Source: Agarilytica sp033852175 (GTDB lineage Bacteria > Pseudomonadota > Gammaproteobacteria > Pseudomonadales > Cellvibrionaceae). From it: a stretch of 64,000 nucleotides of DNA. Below the pieces are notes generated by a model. That model was not told the origin of the DNA. It saw only the letters and a list, made by a program, of their open reading frames with translations, and did not search any database. A program made the position numbers and the translations under genes. Positions 25,642 through 34,600 of this stretch are shown here, piece by piece. Location of the stretch: assembly GCA_033852175.1 (NCBI GenBank), contig JAWSUY010000037.1, positions 33,499 through 97,498 of the forward strand. Direction: 5' to 3'. How positions within the stretch are numbered: position 1 is the stretch's first letter; the number at the start of each line of letters is the position of its first letter.

Positions 25642-25971
25642 GCGAAAACCCCCGGATTGGTTCTTAGAAAGGACTAATTCATTTCAAATATCAGCCTTGA
25701 TATTTGCCATTAAGTCGGGCAATTTACCATTGTTATGCTGCTTTGCATAGCACGATTTCACCCCTCAACTAAGGCTTAAAAATGGGGCTTAAAAAATATC
25801 TACTCATTACATTCGATAATGTAATTTTACAGCGAGACTTCGCGCGCTTGATTCTAAACGCCCAACTACTCATAGTGTCGAACGAGCCTGCCGATTCGCC
25901 ATATTACTGACGATTACTCGCCGCAGAATACACATCAACAATGTACCGAAATGGCACGTTTTTAACTCACT
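25642..25971. promoter_or_regulatory. Divergent gacA/rluE upstream region with an 8-bp inverted repeat
   Basis: 330 bp between divergent starts. ATTACATT-CGAT-AATGTAAT at 25806-25825 is a perfect inverted repeat that could be an operator or part of a leader hairpin. No clear sigma-70 boxes could be fixed by eye. Confidence 0.4.
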
Positions 25972-26574
25972 ATGTCGCAAATTATCCTTCTTAATAAGCC
26001 ATTTAACGTTCTTTGCCAGTTTCGCGACACGGAAGGCCGAGCAACGCTCGCAGATTTTGTGGACACGGCCCGCTATCCTAAATTTTATCCCGCAGGACGA
26101 CTGGATTTTGACTCGGAAGGATTGCTCCTGCTAACGAATGATGGTGCGCTACAACATAAAATTAGTCACCCCTCCCAAAAACTTGAAAAAACATACTGGG
26201 CTCAAGTTGAAGGAGAGCCGAAGGAGGGAGATTTGGCGCCATTAATCGAGGGGATTCAACTAAAAGACGGTTTAACGCGACCTGCCAAGGCCAGCATTAT
26301 CAGCCCTCCTTCTATTTGGCTGCGTGAACCTCCGATTCGTGTACGAAAAGAAAAACCGACTTCGTGGATTGAACTGTCAATCAGCGAAGGGAAAAATCGA
26401 CAAGTGCGCCGCATGACGGCGGCGATTGGCTTTCCCACTCTGCGTTTAATACGAGTATCCATTGGTGATTGGAGCATTAAGGACTTAAACCTAGGGGCGA
26501 TGAAAGTAGAGCACGTAAGTATGCCTCCCGCGCCTAAAACTTCACGCCCACACTCACGTACAAAACCCAGATAG
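25972..26574 (+). CDS. rluE: 23S rRNA pseudouridine(2457) synthase
   Basis: 200 residues. It isomerises one uridine in 23S rRNA. The RsuA-family motif GRLDFDSEGLLLLTND carries the catalytic Asp, and the rest (GKNRQVRRMTAAIGFPTLRL) matches RluE/YmfC. It lacks the N-terminal S4 domain of RluB and RsuA, and its short length favours RluE. The ATG at 25972 begins MSQIILLNKPFNVLCQF. nudJ follows 56 bp downstream on the same strand, a pairing also seen in E. coli. Confidence 0.92.
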   Translation: MSQIILLNKPFNVLCQFRDTEGRATLADFVDTARYPKFYPAGRLDFDSEGLLLLTNDGALQHKISHPSQKLEKTYWAQVEGEPKEGDLAPLIEGIQLKDGLTRPAKASIISPPSIWLREPPIRVRKEKPTSWIELSISEGKNRQVRRMTAAIGFPTLRLIRVSIGDWSIKDLNLGAMKVEHVSMPPAPKTSRPHSRTKPR

Positions 26575-26630
26575 AAACCCCCATCAAAACATAAAACAAA
26601 GACATCCGGACAATCACGAGTAAAAAGACG

Positions 26631-27098
26631 ATGAAGCAACGCAGCCCCCTACCCCACATCACTGTGGCCACCGTGATAGAACGAGATGACCGCTTTCTAT
26701 TGGTTGTTGAAATGTCACACGGTCGACGCGTTTACAACCAACCCGCTGGCCATATGGAGCATGGGGAAACCCTCCTTAACGCCGCGGCACGAGAAACCTT
26801 TGAAGAAACCTGCTGGCGAGTAACGCTAACGGGCTGCCTGGGCATCAGCCAATATCGTGCGCCCAACAATGGAATCACCTATGTCCGGCATTCATTCGCG
26901 GCCAAAGCGCTTGCTCTGGATGAAGACGCCCAGAGGGACCCCGATATTTTGGATACTGTTTGGCTGACTTACGAAGAGGTATTGGAGAAAAAGAGAGAGT
27001 TAAGAAGCCCACTGGTTCTGAATGATATTGAGCGATATCGTCGCGGGCAAATTTTGGATATGGATTTTATTGAAGGGTTTGTGAGAAGTTTTAAATGA
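26631..27098 (+). CDS. nudJ: Nudix phosphatase NudJ
   Basis: 155 residues. The Nudix box is complete (G-H-M-E-H-G-E, then AAARETFEETCWRV), giving metal-dependent hydrolysis of a phosphate anhydride; NudJ acts on nucleoside tri- and diphosphates and on HMP pyrophosphate. It follows rluE directly. A G10 run (27109-27118) and a heptanucleotide array begin just after the stop codon. Confidence 0.9.
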   Translation: MKQRSPLPHITVATVIERDDRFLLVVEMSHGRRVYNQPAGHMEHGETLLNAAARETFEETCWRVTLTGCLGISQYRAPNNGITYVRHSFAAKALALDEDAQRDPDILDTVWLTYEEVLEKKRELRSPLVLNDIERYRRGQILDMDFIEGFVRSFK

Positions 27099-27138
27099 TG
27101 GGTTTTTTGGGGGGGGGGATGTGACGGGGGACGGATAA

Positions 27139-27215
27139 CGGGTGACGGGTGACGGGTGACGGGTGACGGGTGACGGGTGACGGGTGACGGGTGACGGGTG
27201 ACGGGTGACGGGTGA
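27139..27215. repeat. Heptanucleotide array CGGGTGA x 11
   Basis: Eleven perfect tandem units (77 bp), G-rich on the plus strand, between the convergent ends of nudJ and sthA. A related imperfect stretch precedes it from 27121. Four G-triplets spaced by TGAC fit a G-quadruplex pattern. A perfect palindrome, GGGCTGGCCAGCCC, follows at 27237-27250. Confidence 0.98.
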
Positions 27216-27270
27216 CACAGAGTAGTCTATATAAGAGGGCTGGCCAGCCCCCCAATCATTAACGCGTTAA

Positions 27271-28671
27271 TTATCCGTGGCGATTCAAGCGATTCAAACC
27301 GTTAAGTGCTGCTACACGATATGCTTCTGCCATCGTGGGATAGTTAAAGGTAGTTTTCACAAAGTACTCTATCGTATTCGCGCCTTTTGGCTGATTGAGT
27401 ATCGCCTGTCCGATATGAATAATTTCACATGCTTCAGCGCCGAAACAATGAATGCCGAGTATTTCCATTGTATCAATGTGAAAGAGGATTTTAAGCATAC
27501 CAGTATCTTCACCACTGATCTGACCACGGGCAGTATCTTTGAAAAATGCCCGCCCCACTTCATAGGGGATTTTAGCTGCTGTCAGCTCTGCTTCGGTTTT
27601 TCCCACGGAGCTTATTTCAGGCAAGGTGTAAATACCGGTTGGCGCGTCTTCGACAAAACGTGATTCGCGCCCAAGCATGGCATCCACAACAGATCGACCT
27701 TGGTCGTAGGAGGCGCTAGCCAAACTTGGCCAACCAATTACATCGCCTGCAGCGAAAATATTTTCGACCTCAGTGCGATAATCCCGGCCTACTTTAATTT
27801 GACCGCGATGATTGGCTTTTAAGCCTACGGAATCCAACCCCATATCATCAGTGTTACCTGTTCGACCATTACACCAAAGTAAAGCATCAGCTTTAATGCG
27901 TTTACCTGATTTTAATTTTACCAATACGCCAGTTTCTGACCCCTCTACAGACACATGCTCTTCACTATGACGCACCATTACACCGGTATCGCGCAGGTAG
28001 TAACTGAGAGCATCGGAAATTTCATCATCTAGAAATGATAACAAACGCTCACGACTGTTTATCAAATCGACTTTGACACCCAAGCCGGTAAAAATAGACG
28101 CGTATTCACAACCGATAACGCCCGCACCATAAATTACAAGCGTTCTCGGGGTGTGCTGCATACCCAAAATAGTGTCGCTATCGTAAATACGAGGATGCGA
28201 AAAGTCGACTTCACTAGGCCGGTAAGGTCGAGATCCTGTGCTGATGACAAAATGTTTTGCTGTAATAACATCACGCTGTCCAGTTTGATTTCGGACTTCA
28301 ACTAAATTATCACCCAAAAACTTAGCACGCCCCCTATGAATAATTACACGGTTTTTATTGAGGTAATCAGCATGTAACCGCGACTGTAATGGAACAACTT
28401 CTGAAGCTGCAGCCAAAACCTGAGGATAGGTTAGGTTTTCAAATTTCTCGAACGAGCGGAAAATGGGTTGAGTACGAAATCGATTAACCTGTTTTACAAC
28501 GTTACGTAATGCTTTTGAGGGGATGGTCCCACTATGCGTGCAGTTACCACCCAACTCACTGCGATCCTCAACGATTCCAACCCGTAGATTGCTTTTCGCC
28601 GCCGAAAGCGCTGCCGACTCACCTGCAGGACCTGCACCAATCACTAAAACATCATAACTATAATTTGCCAT
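27271..28671 (-). CDS. sthA: Soluble pyridine nucleotide transhydrogenase
   Basis: 466 residues from the ATG at 28671 (MANYSYDVLVIGAGPAGESA). An upstream in-frame TTG at 28695 adds eight residues that the family lacks. A FAD-binding Rossmann motif opens the protein. The segment GGNCTHSGTIPSKALRN is the SthA version of the redox region, with a single Cys, and FGAEACEIIHIGQAILNQPK and YPTMAEAYRVAALNG at the end are typical. It transfers hydride between NADPH and NAD+ and balances the pools in the cytoplasm. Confidence 0.95.
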   Translation of the reverse strand: MANYSYDVLVIGAGPAGESAALSAAKSNLRVGIVEDRSELGGNCTHSGTIPSKALRNVVKQVNRFRTQPIFRSFEKFENLTYPQVLAAASEVVPLQSRLHADYLNKNRVIIHRGRAKFLGDNLVEVRNQTGQRDVITAKHFVISTGSRPYRPSEVDFSHPRIYDSDTILGMQHTPRTLVIYGAGVIGCEYASIFTGLGVKVDLINSRERLLSFLDDEISDALSYYLRDTGVMVRHSEEHVSVEGSETGVLVKLKSGKRIKADALLWCNGRTGNTDDMGLDSVGLKANHRGQIKVGRDYRTEVENIFAAGDVIGWPSLASASYDQGRSVVDAMLGRESRFVEDAPTGIYTLPEISSVGKTEAELTAAKIPYEVGRAFFKDTARGQISGEDTGMLKILFHIDTMEILGIHCFGAEACEIIHIGQAILNQPKGANTIEYFVKTTFNYPTMAEAYRVAALNGLNRLNRHG

Positions 28672-28730
28672 ACATTTTTCGCTTACCGATTCCAATAATA
28701 AAATTTTTCACTTAAGAATTTCATCTTCCA

Positions 28731-28807
28731 GTACCCCGTACCCCGTACCCCGTACCCCGTACCCCGTACCCCGTACCCCGTACCCCGTACCCCGTACCCC
28801 GTACCCC
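28731..28807. repeat. Heptanucleotide array GTACCCC x 11
   Basis: Eleven perfect units (77 bp), G-rich (GGGGTAC) on the minus strand, between the nqrM stop and the sthA start. It has the same length and copy number as the array at 27139, 1.5 kb away, but a different heptamer. Confidence 0.98.
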
Positions 28808-28810
28808 AAA

Positions 28811-29047
28811 TTATTCCTTTTCTTTACTCGCGTCATACGCTAAATCAGTTTTTTCACCGTCATCTTGTTTCGCATTTTCCTCTTCACACTTATCGAGGTC
28901 ACCACCACAAATATCGCACTCCTGACCAATTCCCATAGCAGCCATACCGCCGCAAGTACCTTTAATCGGCCGATTTGAAAAAATTACGCCCACCGACATA
29001 CCTGCGACCAACACTAAAATTATGATAAAACTCAAAACGAAGATCAT
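28811..29047 (-). CDS. nqrM: NQR maturation protein NqrM
   Basis: 78 residues: one N-terminal transmembrane helix (MIFVLSFIIILVLVAGMSVG), then four Cys in GTCGGMAAMGIGQECDICGG plus DKCEE, and an acidic tail. NqrM is needed to assemble the iron centre between NqrD and NqrE. Its ATG overlaps the apbE stop (TAATG). The last codons run almost into the GTACCCC array. Confidence 0.93.
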   Translation of the reverse strand: MIFVLSFIIILVLVAGMSVGVIFSNRPIKGTCGGMAAMGIGQECDICGGDLDKCEEENAKQDDGEKTDLAYDASKEKE

Positions 29048-30108
29048 TATATTTCCACCATGTACTGCTTAAACTGTTCTGTGTAATCGACTCGATATTT
29101 TTTACCATCTCGAATCACTAAAAATACGGCCAAGCCCTCTCGTTCAGCCAAGGCCCGCCCCTTTTCTGGACCTAAAACGTTGATCGCCGTTGCGTATGCA
29201 TCCGCCAACCCACCACTTTCGGTAATGACTGTCACCGATGCTAGGTCATGCTGAATCGGCCTACCGCTCACGGGGTCAATGGTATGCGACACTCGCTCAC
29301 CATTATTTTCATAAAAATTTCGATAATCTCCTGAGGTAGCAATCGCGATATTGTCGCCCGAGATTGCCTGCACAGCACCGGTCCGGCCAAACGTCGGGTT
29401 TTCAATACCAATAGTCCACACTCGGCCTTTTGCGTTACGACCTCGGATTTTTAATTCGCCACCGATTTCAACCATATAGTTTTCGATATGGTGCTGCTCT
29501 AGTAGCTGAGCAATGACATCCGTCGCGTGACCTTTCGCAATTGCGGATAAATCCAAGTAAACATCTTTTTGTTTACGTATTTTTCGCTCGCCCAATTCGA
29601 CATATTGAAACCCAACAGCTCCCTTCGCATTTTTTAAATCTAACTCAGAAGGAAGCGATTGAGTATCTGCGGGACCAAATCCCCATAAATTAACCAAAGG
29701 GCCAACGGTAATATCAAATGCACCCTCAGATTGCCGATAGACAGATTCACTGAGCCTAATAACTTCACCAAGCTCAGGACTTAAATCAACCCATTCACCA
29801 ACAGACGAAGAGTTTAGCCGAGAGAGCTCGGAGCTTTCGATATACGTCGACATCACTTGATTAAAGTCAACCAGCGTATTTTCAATCTCGTGGGACAAAA
29901 CAACGCGATCAACACTAACAGCCCCAGGCGTTACGATTTTTATTCCGTACGTGGTACCCATTGTGCTGCCCGAGAATTCAAACGATTGCACCTCATCGTT
30001 TAAAAATTCCTGACTGCAGGCCTGCAAAAAAACCATAGCCACGAAACAAAAAAAGGCCAGATAAACTGGCCTTTTTTTATTTTTTATTGGCGTTGAATGA
30101 AAAAACAT
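29047..30108 (-). CDS. apbE: FAD:protein FMN transferase
   Basis: 353 residues from the ATG at 30108, giving a lipoprotein signal with lipobox L-Q-A-C31; an upstream ATG at 30129 would overlap nqrF more. It attaches FMN covalently to threonines of NqrB and NqrC from the periplasmic side. Family motifs: MGTTYGIKIV, DLSAIAKGHATDVIA, ISGDNIAIATSGDYRNF, SHTIDPVSGRP. Its signal-peptide codons contain a strong intrinsic terminator (30048-30078), so the gene lies behind an attenuator-like barrier relative to nqrA-F. nqrM follows with overlap. Confidence 0.95.
   Translation of the reverse strand: MFFHSTPIKNKKRPVYLAFFCFVAMVFLQACSQEFLNDEVQSFEFSGSTMGTTYGIKIVTPGAVSVDRVVLSHEIENTLVDFNQVMSTYIESSELSRLNSSSVGEWVDLSPELGEVIRLSESVYRQSEGAFDITVGPLVNLWGFGPADTQSLPSELDLKNAKGAVGFQYVELGERKIRKQKDVYLDLSAIAKGHATDVIAQLLEQHHIENYMVEIGGELKIRGRNAKGRVWTIGIENPTFGRTGAVQAISGDNIAIATSGDYRNFYENNGERVSHTIDPVSGRPIQHDLASVTVITESGGLADAYATAINVLGPEKGRALAEREGLAVFLVIRDGKKYRVDYTEQFKQYMVEI
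30048..30078 (-). terminator. Intrinsic terminator inside the apbE signal-peptide codons
   Basis: On the minus strand an A7 tract is followed by GGCCAG-TTTAT-CTGGCC and a T7 tract, a perfect 13-bp inverted repeat counting the A/T extension. It encodes about residues K11 to C21 of ApbE and lies 60 bp beyond the nqrF stop. It is symmetrical, so it could work on either strand. A palindrome TGCAGGCCTGCA lies a little downstream at 30015-30026. Confidence 0.85.
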
Positions 30109-30112
30109 TCGG

Positions 30113-31336
30113 TTAGCCACCAAAGTCATCTAGCATAATGTTTTCGTCCTCGACACCGAGGTCTTTTAACATTTTAATCACTGCCGCATTCATCATGGGA
30201 GGACCACACATATAAAACTCACAATCTTCTGGAGCAGGATGGTCTTTCAAATAATTTTCCAACAGCACATTATGAATAAAGCCTGTCATACCTTCCCAGT
30301 TATCTTCTGGCTGAGGGTCAGAAAGTGCAATATGCCAATCAAAATTATCATTTTCTTTGGCCAACATATCGTACTCTTCTGCATAGAACAGCTCGCGAAG
30401 AGACCTTGCGCCATACCAGAATGACATTTTACGATCAGAGTTAAGACGTTTTAATTGGTCGAAGATGTGTGAGCGCATTGGCGCCATACCAGCACCGCCA
30501 CCAATAAAGACCATTTCAGCCCCAGTCTCTCTAGCGAAGAACTCACCAAAGGGACCGTATACCGTCATTTTGTCGCCAGGTTTAAGGTTGAACACATACG
30601 AAGACATCTGCCCAGGAGGAAGACCCTGTGTACGAGGTGGCGCAGTCGCAATACGAATATTGAACTTAACGATACCTTTTTCACCAGGGTAGTTCGCCAT
30701 TGAATATGCGCGAATAACCGGCTCGGTTACCTTTGATTCCAACTTAAAGAAACCAAAGTTTTCCCAGTCACCACGGTATTCTTCTTCAACATCAAAGTTA
30801 GAAAATTGCACATGGTGAGCAGGCGCTTCTAGCTGAACATATCCGCCTGCACGGAAATCAACGTTTTCGCCTTCAGGAAGCTTTAACGTAAGTTCTTTAA
30901 TGAAAGTCGCTACGTTAGGGTTTGATTCAACTGTACATTCCCACTGTTTAACACCAAACACTTCTTCAGAAACCTGAATACTCATGTTTTGTTTAACCGG
31001 CACTTGGCAGCTAAGGCGATTGCCTTCAGCTGCTTCACGCTTGGTAAATGCAGACTCTTCCGTAGGCAGCAAAGAGCCGCCACCTTCAGTAATTACACAA
31101 TTACACTGCAAGCAGGTTCCGCCGCCACCACAGGCAGAGGGCAAGAATACATCTGCCGCCGCCAATGTTTGCAGTAATTTTCCGCCCGCAGGAACGGTTA
31201 AGGTTTTTTCACCGTTAATGACAATAGTAACATCGCCGCTACTGACTAACTTTGCTCTCGCACTTAGGATAATTAGCACCAAAGCGAGAACGATGACAGT
31301 AAACATGCCAACGCCTAAAATGATTTCAATATTCAT
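30113..31336 (-). CDS. nqrF: Na+-NQR subunit F
   Basis: 407 residues. It is the NADH-oxidising entry subunit of the sodium-pumping NADH:ubiquinone reductase. It has one N-terminal membrane helix, a [2Fe-2S] domain with C69, C75, C78 and C110 (SACGGGGTCLQCNC ... LSCQV), then a ferredoxin reductase-like FAD domain (IRAYSMANYPGEKG) and an NADH domain (GGGAGMAPMRSH, CGPPMMNAAV). It is last of the six subunits, with the apbE frame overlapping its end. Confidence 0.98.
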   Translation of the reverse strand: MNIEIILGVGMFTVIVLALVLIILSARAKLVSSGDVTIVINGEKTLTVPAGGKLLQTLAAADVFLPSACGGGGTCLQCNCVITEGGGSLLPTEESAFTKREAAEGNRLSCQVPVKQNMSIQVSEEVFGVKQWECTVESNPNVATFIKELTLKLPEGENVDFRAGGYVQLEAPAHHVQFSNFDVEEEYRGDWENFGFFKLESKVTEPVIRAYSMANYPGEKGIVKFNIRIATAPPRTQGLPPGQMSSYVFNLKPGDKMTVYGPFGEFFARETGAEMVFIGGGAGMAPMRSHIFDQLKRLNSDRKMSFWYGARSLRELFYAEEYDMLAKENDNFDWHIALSDPQPEDNWEGMTGFIHNVLLENYLKDHPAPEDCEFYMCGPPMMNAAVIKMLKDLGVEDENIMLDDFGG

Positions 31337-31354
31337 CTCGTTAAATTCCCCGCC

Positions 31355-31963
31355 TTAGAGTTTGATGCCGCCAAAAGCCATAAAACCAAGAGACATCAGT
31401 CCCACCGTAATAAAGGTAATACCTAAGCCTTGTAAGCCTGCAGGTACGTCGCTATATTTTAATTTTTCGCGAATTCCCGCCAAAGCAACAATCGCCAAAG
31501 CCCAACCTACGCCGGAACCTGCTCCGAATACGACACTTTCTGTAAAGTCGTAATCACGCTCAACCATCAACAACACACCACCAAGAATGGCGCAGTTAAC
31601 AGTGATTAGTGGCAGGAAAACACCCAATGCGTTGTACAAAGCCGGGACATATTTATCGAGAACCATCTCCATAATTTGTACGCTAGCCGCGATAACACCA
31701 ATGTAGCTGATAAGGCCTAAGAAGCTTAAATCCACTTCTGGATAACCCGCCCATTCGAGAGCACCCGCAGAAAGCAGGTAAGTATTGATCAAGTTATTGA
31801 TCGGAACCGTGATGGTTAACACCACAATAACGGCAATACCTAAACCAATCGCTGCATCCACTTTCTTGGAAATTGCCAAGAACGTACACATGCCCAAAAA
31901 GTAGGCCAAGGCCATATTTTGAATGAAAATGGATTCCGTAAATATACTCAGTAAGACTTCCAT
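31355..31963 (-). CDS. nqrE: Na+-NQR subunit E
   Basis: 202 residues, six membrane helices. Together with NqrD it holds an iron centre in the membrane; the Cys of MCTFLAISKK and of VNCAILGG are the conserved ones. It starts on the last base of the nqrD stop codon, so the two are coupled. Normal length. Confidence 0.98.
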   Translation of the reverse strand: MEVLLSIFTESIFIQNMALAYFLGMCTFLAISKKVDAAIGLGIAVIVVLTITVPINNLINTYLLSAGALEWAGYPEVDLSFLGLISYIGVIAASVQIMEMVLDKYVPALYNALGVFLPLITVNCAILGGVLLMVERDYDFTESVVFGAGSGVGWALAIVALAGIREKLKYSDVPAGLQGLGITFITVGLMSLGFMAFGGIKL

Positions 31964-32622
31964 TACACGGCCTCCTTCATCATTGTATTCGGAGCGATTT
32001 TAAACTCAGATGTTTCCACTTGATCCTTCTTAAATGAACGCAAGGCCCAGATAAGCATACCGATTAAGAAGAAAGCACTTGGAGGCATGAGGAATAGTCC
32101 GTTCGAAACGTACCATCCACCTTCTGTAGACAACGGCAACACTTCCATACCTAAGAACTTACCACTGCCGAGCAATTCACGAATAACCGCTAGAATGATC
32201 AATAAGGCACTATAGCCAAGGCCATTCCCAATTCCGTCGAAGAAGCTTGGAATCGGTGGATTTTTCATGGCGAACGCTTCCGCGCGGCCCATTACGATAC
32301 AGTTAGTGATAATCAAACCCACAAATACCGACAGCTGCTTACTAATATCGTAGGCAACGGCTTTTAGGATTTGATCGACCACGATAACCAAGGAAGCAAT
32401 CACAATCATTTGAGCAATGATTCGAATACTGCTCGGAATATGGTTGCGAATAAGCGCTACGAAGAAGTTAGAGAATGCGGTCACTAAAGTTAACGCAATA
32501 CACATAACTAACGTTACGCTCAGCTTAGACGTTACCGCCAAAGCCGAACAAATGCCCAAAATTTGCAGAGCAATTGGGTTGTTATCAAGAATGGGCTTGA
32601 ATAATAATTCTTTAATTTTCAT
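31963..32622 (-). CDS. nqrD: Na+-NQR subunit D
   Basis: 219 residues, six membrane helices, homologous to NqrE in inverted topology. Conserved Cys in LGICSALAVT and ITNCIVMGRAEA. It starts 3 bp after nqrC and shares its stop with the nqrE start. Confidence 0.98.
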   Translation of the reverse strand: MKIKELLFKPILDNNPIALQILGICSALAVTSKLSVTLVMCIALTLVTAFSNFFVALIRNHIPSSIRIIAQMIVIASLVIVVDQILKAVAYDISKQLSVFVGLIITNCIVMGRAEAFAMKNPPIPSFFDGIGNGLGYSALLIILAVIRELLGSGKFLGMEVLPLSTEGGWYVSNGLFLMPPSAFFLIGMLIWALRSFKKDQVETSEFKIAPNTMMKEAV

Positions 32623-32625
32623 TCG

Positions 32626-33405
32626 TTACGCCTCCCCTTTCTTAAGGTTGTTAAGGAAAGCGGCGTAGCCGTTTTCACCCAACCAAAATTTCAACATGTA
32701 ATCAACGCCCTTACTGGTCAAAGTCGCGCCCGAAAGGCCATCAACCTTGTGCTCTGCCCCAGAGGTAGAACTTGTAACAACACCTTTGATTACGCTAATA
32801 GCAACTGAACCATCAGCTGCGTAAACTTTTTTGCCTGGCCACATCGCTTTCCACTTAGGATTGTCGACTTCGCCGCCAAGGCCCGGTGTTTCACCATGCT
32901 CGTAATAGCCCAAACCAATAACGGTATTTAAGTCAGCTTCTAAAGCAACAAAGCCTTTAAGCGTTGACCACAATCCGTAACCGCGAATAGGTAAAACAAC
33001 CTTTTCAATGCCGTCACTGCCATTTACAACGTAAACCTTGGCGTAGTTCTCACGACGAGAAATACTGGCCACGTCTACTTCAGCGCTGAGCTCTTTCGAT
33101 GACTCAGGGTCTTTTGCGGCTTTAAATTGGTCATAGGTTTCAACAGGTATTTCAGTGCTGAATTTACCCGTATCCAAGTCAACCAATTTGACTTCAACAC
33201 GTTCAAACTGCTCTTCAATACCACCAAGCGGATCGTACATATCCGCAGCCATGAGAATATTTAATTTAATATCCAAAGCCTTGTTGGCAACCTGCGCAGG
33301 GCGCAACAAAACAGCTGCAGTCGATACGATGATCGAACACACCACACAAAGAATAAGTGTAACAACAAGGGTTTTTTGAGTAGATTCTTTATTAGCCACG
33401 GGCAA
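32626..33405 (-). CDS. nqrC: Na+-NQR subunit C
   Basis: 259 residues. An N-terminal membrane helix precedes a periplasmic domain that carries covalent FMN. The attachment motif is present near the C-terminus (VDGLSGATLTSKGVDY, FMN on the Thr of S-G-A-T). The ATG overlaps the 3' end of nqrB by 14 bp. Confidence 0.98.
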   Translation of the reverse strand: MPVANKESTQKTLVVTLILCVVCSIIVSTAAVLLRPAQVANKALDIKLNILMAADMYDPLGGIEEQFERVEVKLVDLDTGKFSTEIPVETYDQFKAAKDPESSKELSAEVDVASISRRENYAKVYVVNGSDGIEKVVLPIRGYGLWSTLKGFVALEADLNTVIGLGYYEHGETPGLGGEVDNPKWKAMWPGKKVYAADGSVAISVIKGVVTSSTSGAEHKVDGLSGATLTSKGVDYMLKFWLGENGYAAFLNNLKKGEA

Positions 33406-34597
33406 GTCTCCTCTTCACGTTGGATTGCACCACAAAGTGGTCGATGAGCGGAGCAAACAAGTTGGCAAAGATAATCGCCAACATCATGCCTTCGGGGAAA
33501 GCCGGGTTAATCACACGAATGGTCACGACCATAAAGCCGATTAATGCGCCGAAGAACCACTTACCTGTATTTGTCATGGATGCTGATACAGGGTCGGTCG
33601 CCATAAAGAAGGCACCAAAAGCAAAACCACCTAAAACGAAATGCCAGTAAAACGGCATGGCGAACATAGGATTCGAATCCGCATTACCAACAGCACCGTA
33701 AATCAACGAAGTAACCGCTGCACCCGCGAAAACGCCGATAACGATTCGCGCCGAAGCGATTCCCATAAAGAGTAAGACCAAGCCGCCAGCAGCAATTGCC
33801 AGCGTTGAAACCTCGCCAATAGAACCTTGCATATTACCGATAAAACCGTCTAGCCAGGTCATTTGAGACTGCAACGCAACCATACCGTCTTGAGCCGCAA
33901 CAGAAAGCGCAGTTGCACCAGTGAAACCGTCAACGCCTGTCCACACTGCATCACCAGACATATACGCAGGGTATGCAAAGAACAAGAAAGCGCGACCGGT
34001 TAACGCCGGATTTAGGAAGTTTTTACCCGTACCACCAAAGACTTCTTTGCCGATGACAATACCAAAGCTTATGCCTAAAGCAGCCTGCCAAAGCGGCAAG
34101 CTTGGAGGACATGTCAGAGCAAACAGAATCGAGGTAACAAAGAAACCTTCGTTTATCTCATGACCGCGCTTCATGGCGAACAAGACTTCCCAGAAGCCAC
34201 CGACCACGAACACTGTCATATAGATGGGTACAAAGAAGACTGCACCGTAGATCAAGTTATCCCATATAGAACCGGGATCGTGACCTGCCAACATGGTGAT
34301 AATCACACCACGCCAACCTTCTATCGACGTCGCGCCCATTTCAGCCAAAATTGTATTCGACTGAAAACCAAGGTTATACATACCGTAAAACATGGCGGGA
34401 AATGCACAGGCCCATACGGTGATCATAATACGCTTAAGATCAACCCCATCACGCACATGTGAAGAAGTTCGCGTTACGTCACTTGGCTGATAAAAAATCG
34501 TATCAAAAGCTTCGTAAAGCGCGTACCAGCTCTCGTACTTACCGCCTTTATGGAAATGCGGCTCCAAATTATCGAGTATTTTTCTAAATGCTTTCAT
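33392..34597 (-). CDS. nqrB: Na+-NQR subunit B
   Basis: 401 residues, about ten membrane helices. It carries riboflavin and a covalent FMN; the motif DGFTGATALS contains the flavinylated Thr. It is the main sodium-translocating subunit and the site of quinone binding. It is 3 bp after nqrA. Confidence 0.98.
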   Translation of the reverse strand: MKAFRKILDNLEPHFHKGGKYESWYALYEAFDTIFYQPSDVTRTSSHVRDGVDLKRIMITVWACAFPAMFYGMYNLGFQSNTILAEMGATSIEGWRGVIITMLAGHDPGSIWDNLIYGAVFFVPIYMTVFVVGGFWEVLFAMKRGHEINEGFFVTSILFALTCPPSLPLWQAALGISFGIVIGKEVFGGTGKNFLNPALTGRAFLFFAYPAYMSGDAVWTGVDGFTGATALSVAAQDGMVALQSQMTWLDGFIGNMQGSIGEVSTLAIAAGGLVLLFMGIASARIVIGVFAGAAVTSLIYGAVGNADSNPMFAMPFYWHFVLGGFAFGAFFMATDPVSASMTNTGKWFFGALIGFMVVTIRVINPAFPEGMMLAIIFANLFAPLIDHFVVQSNVKRRLARG

Positions 34598-34600
34598 CGA

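Noticed and set aside
28671..28695. TTG start for sthA giving eight extra residues
   Set aside because: The family starts at the ATG; the extra residues have no counterpart.
27119..28807. CRISPR arrays at the heptanucleotide repeats
   Set aside because: Units are 7 bp with no spacers and there are no cas genes nearby; these are simple tandem repeats.
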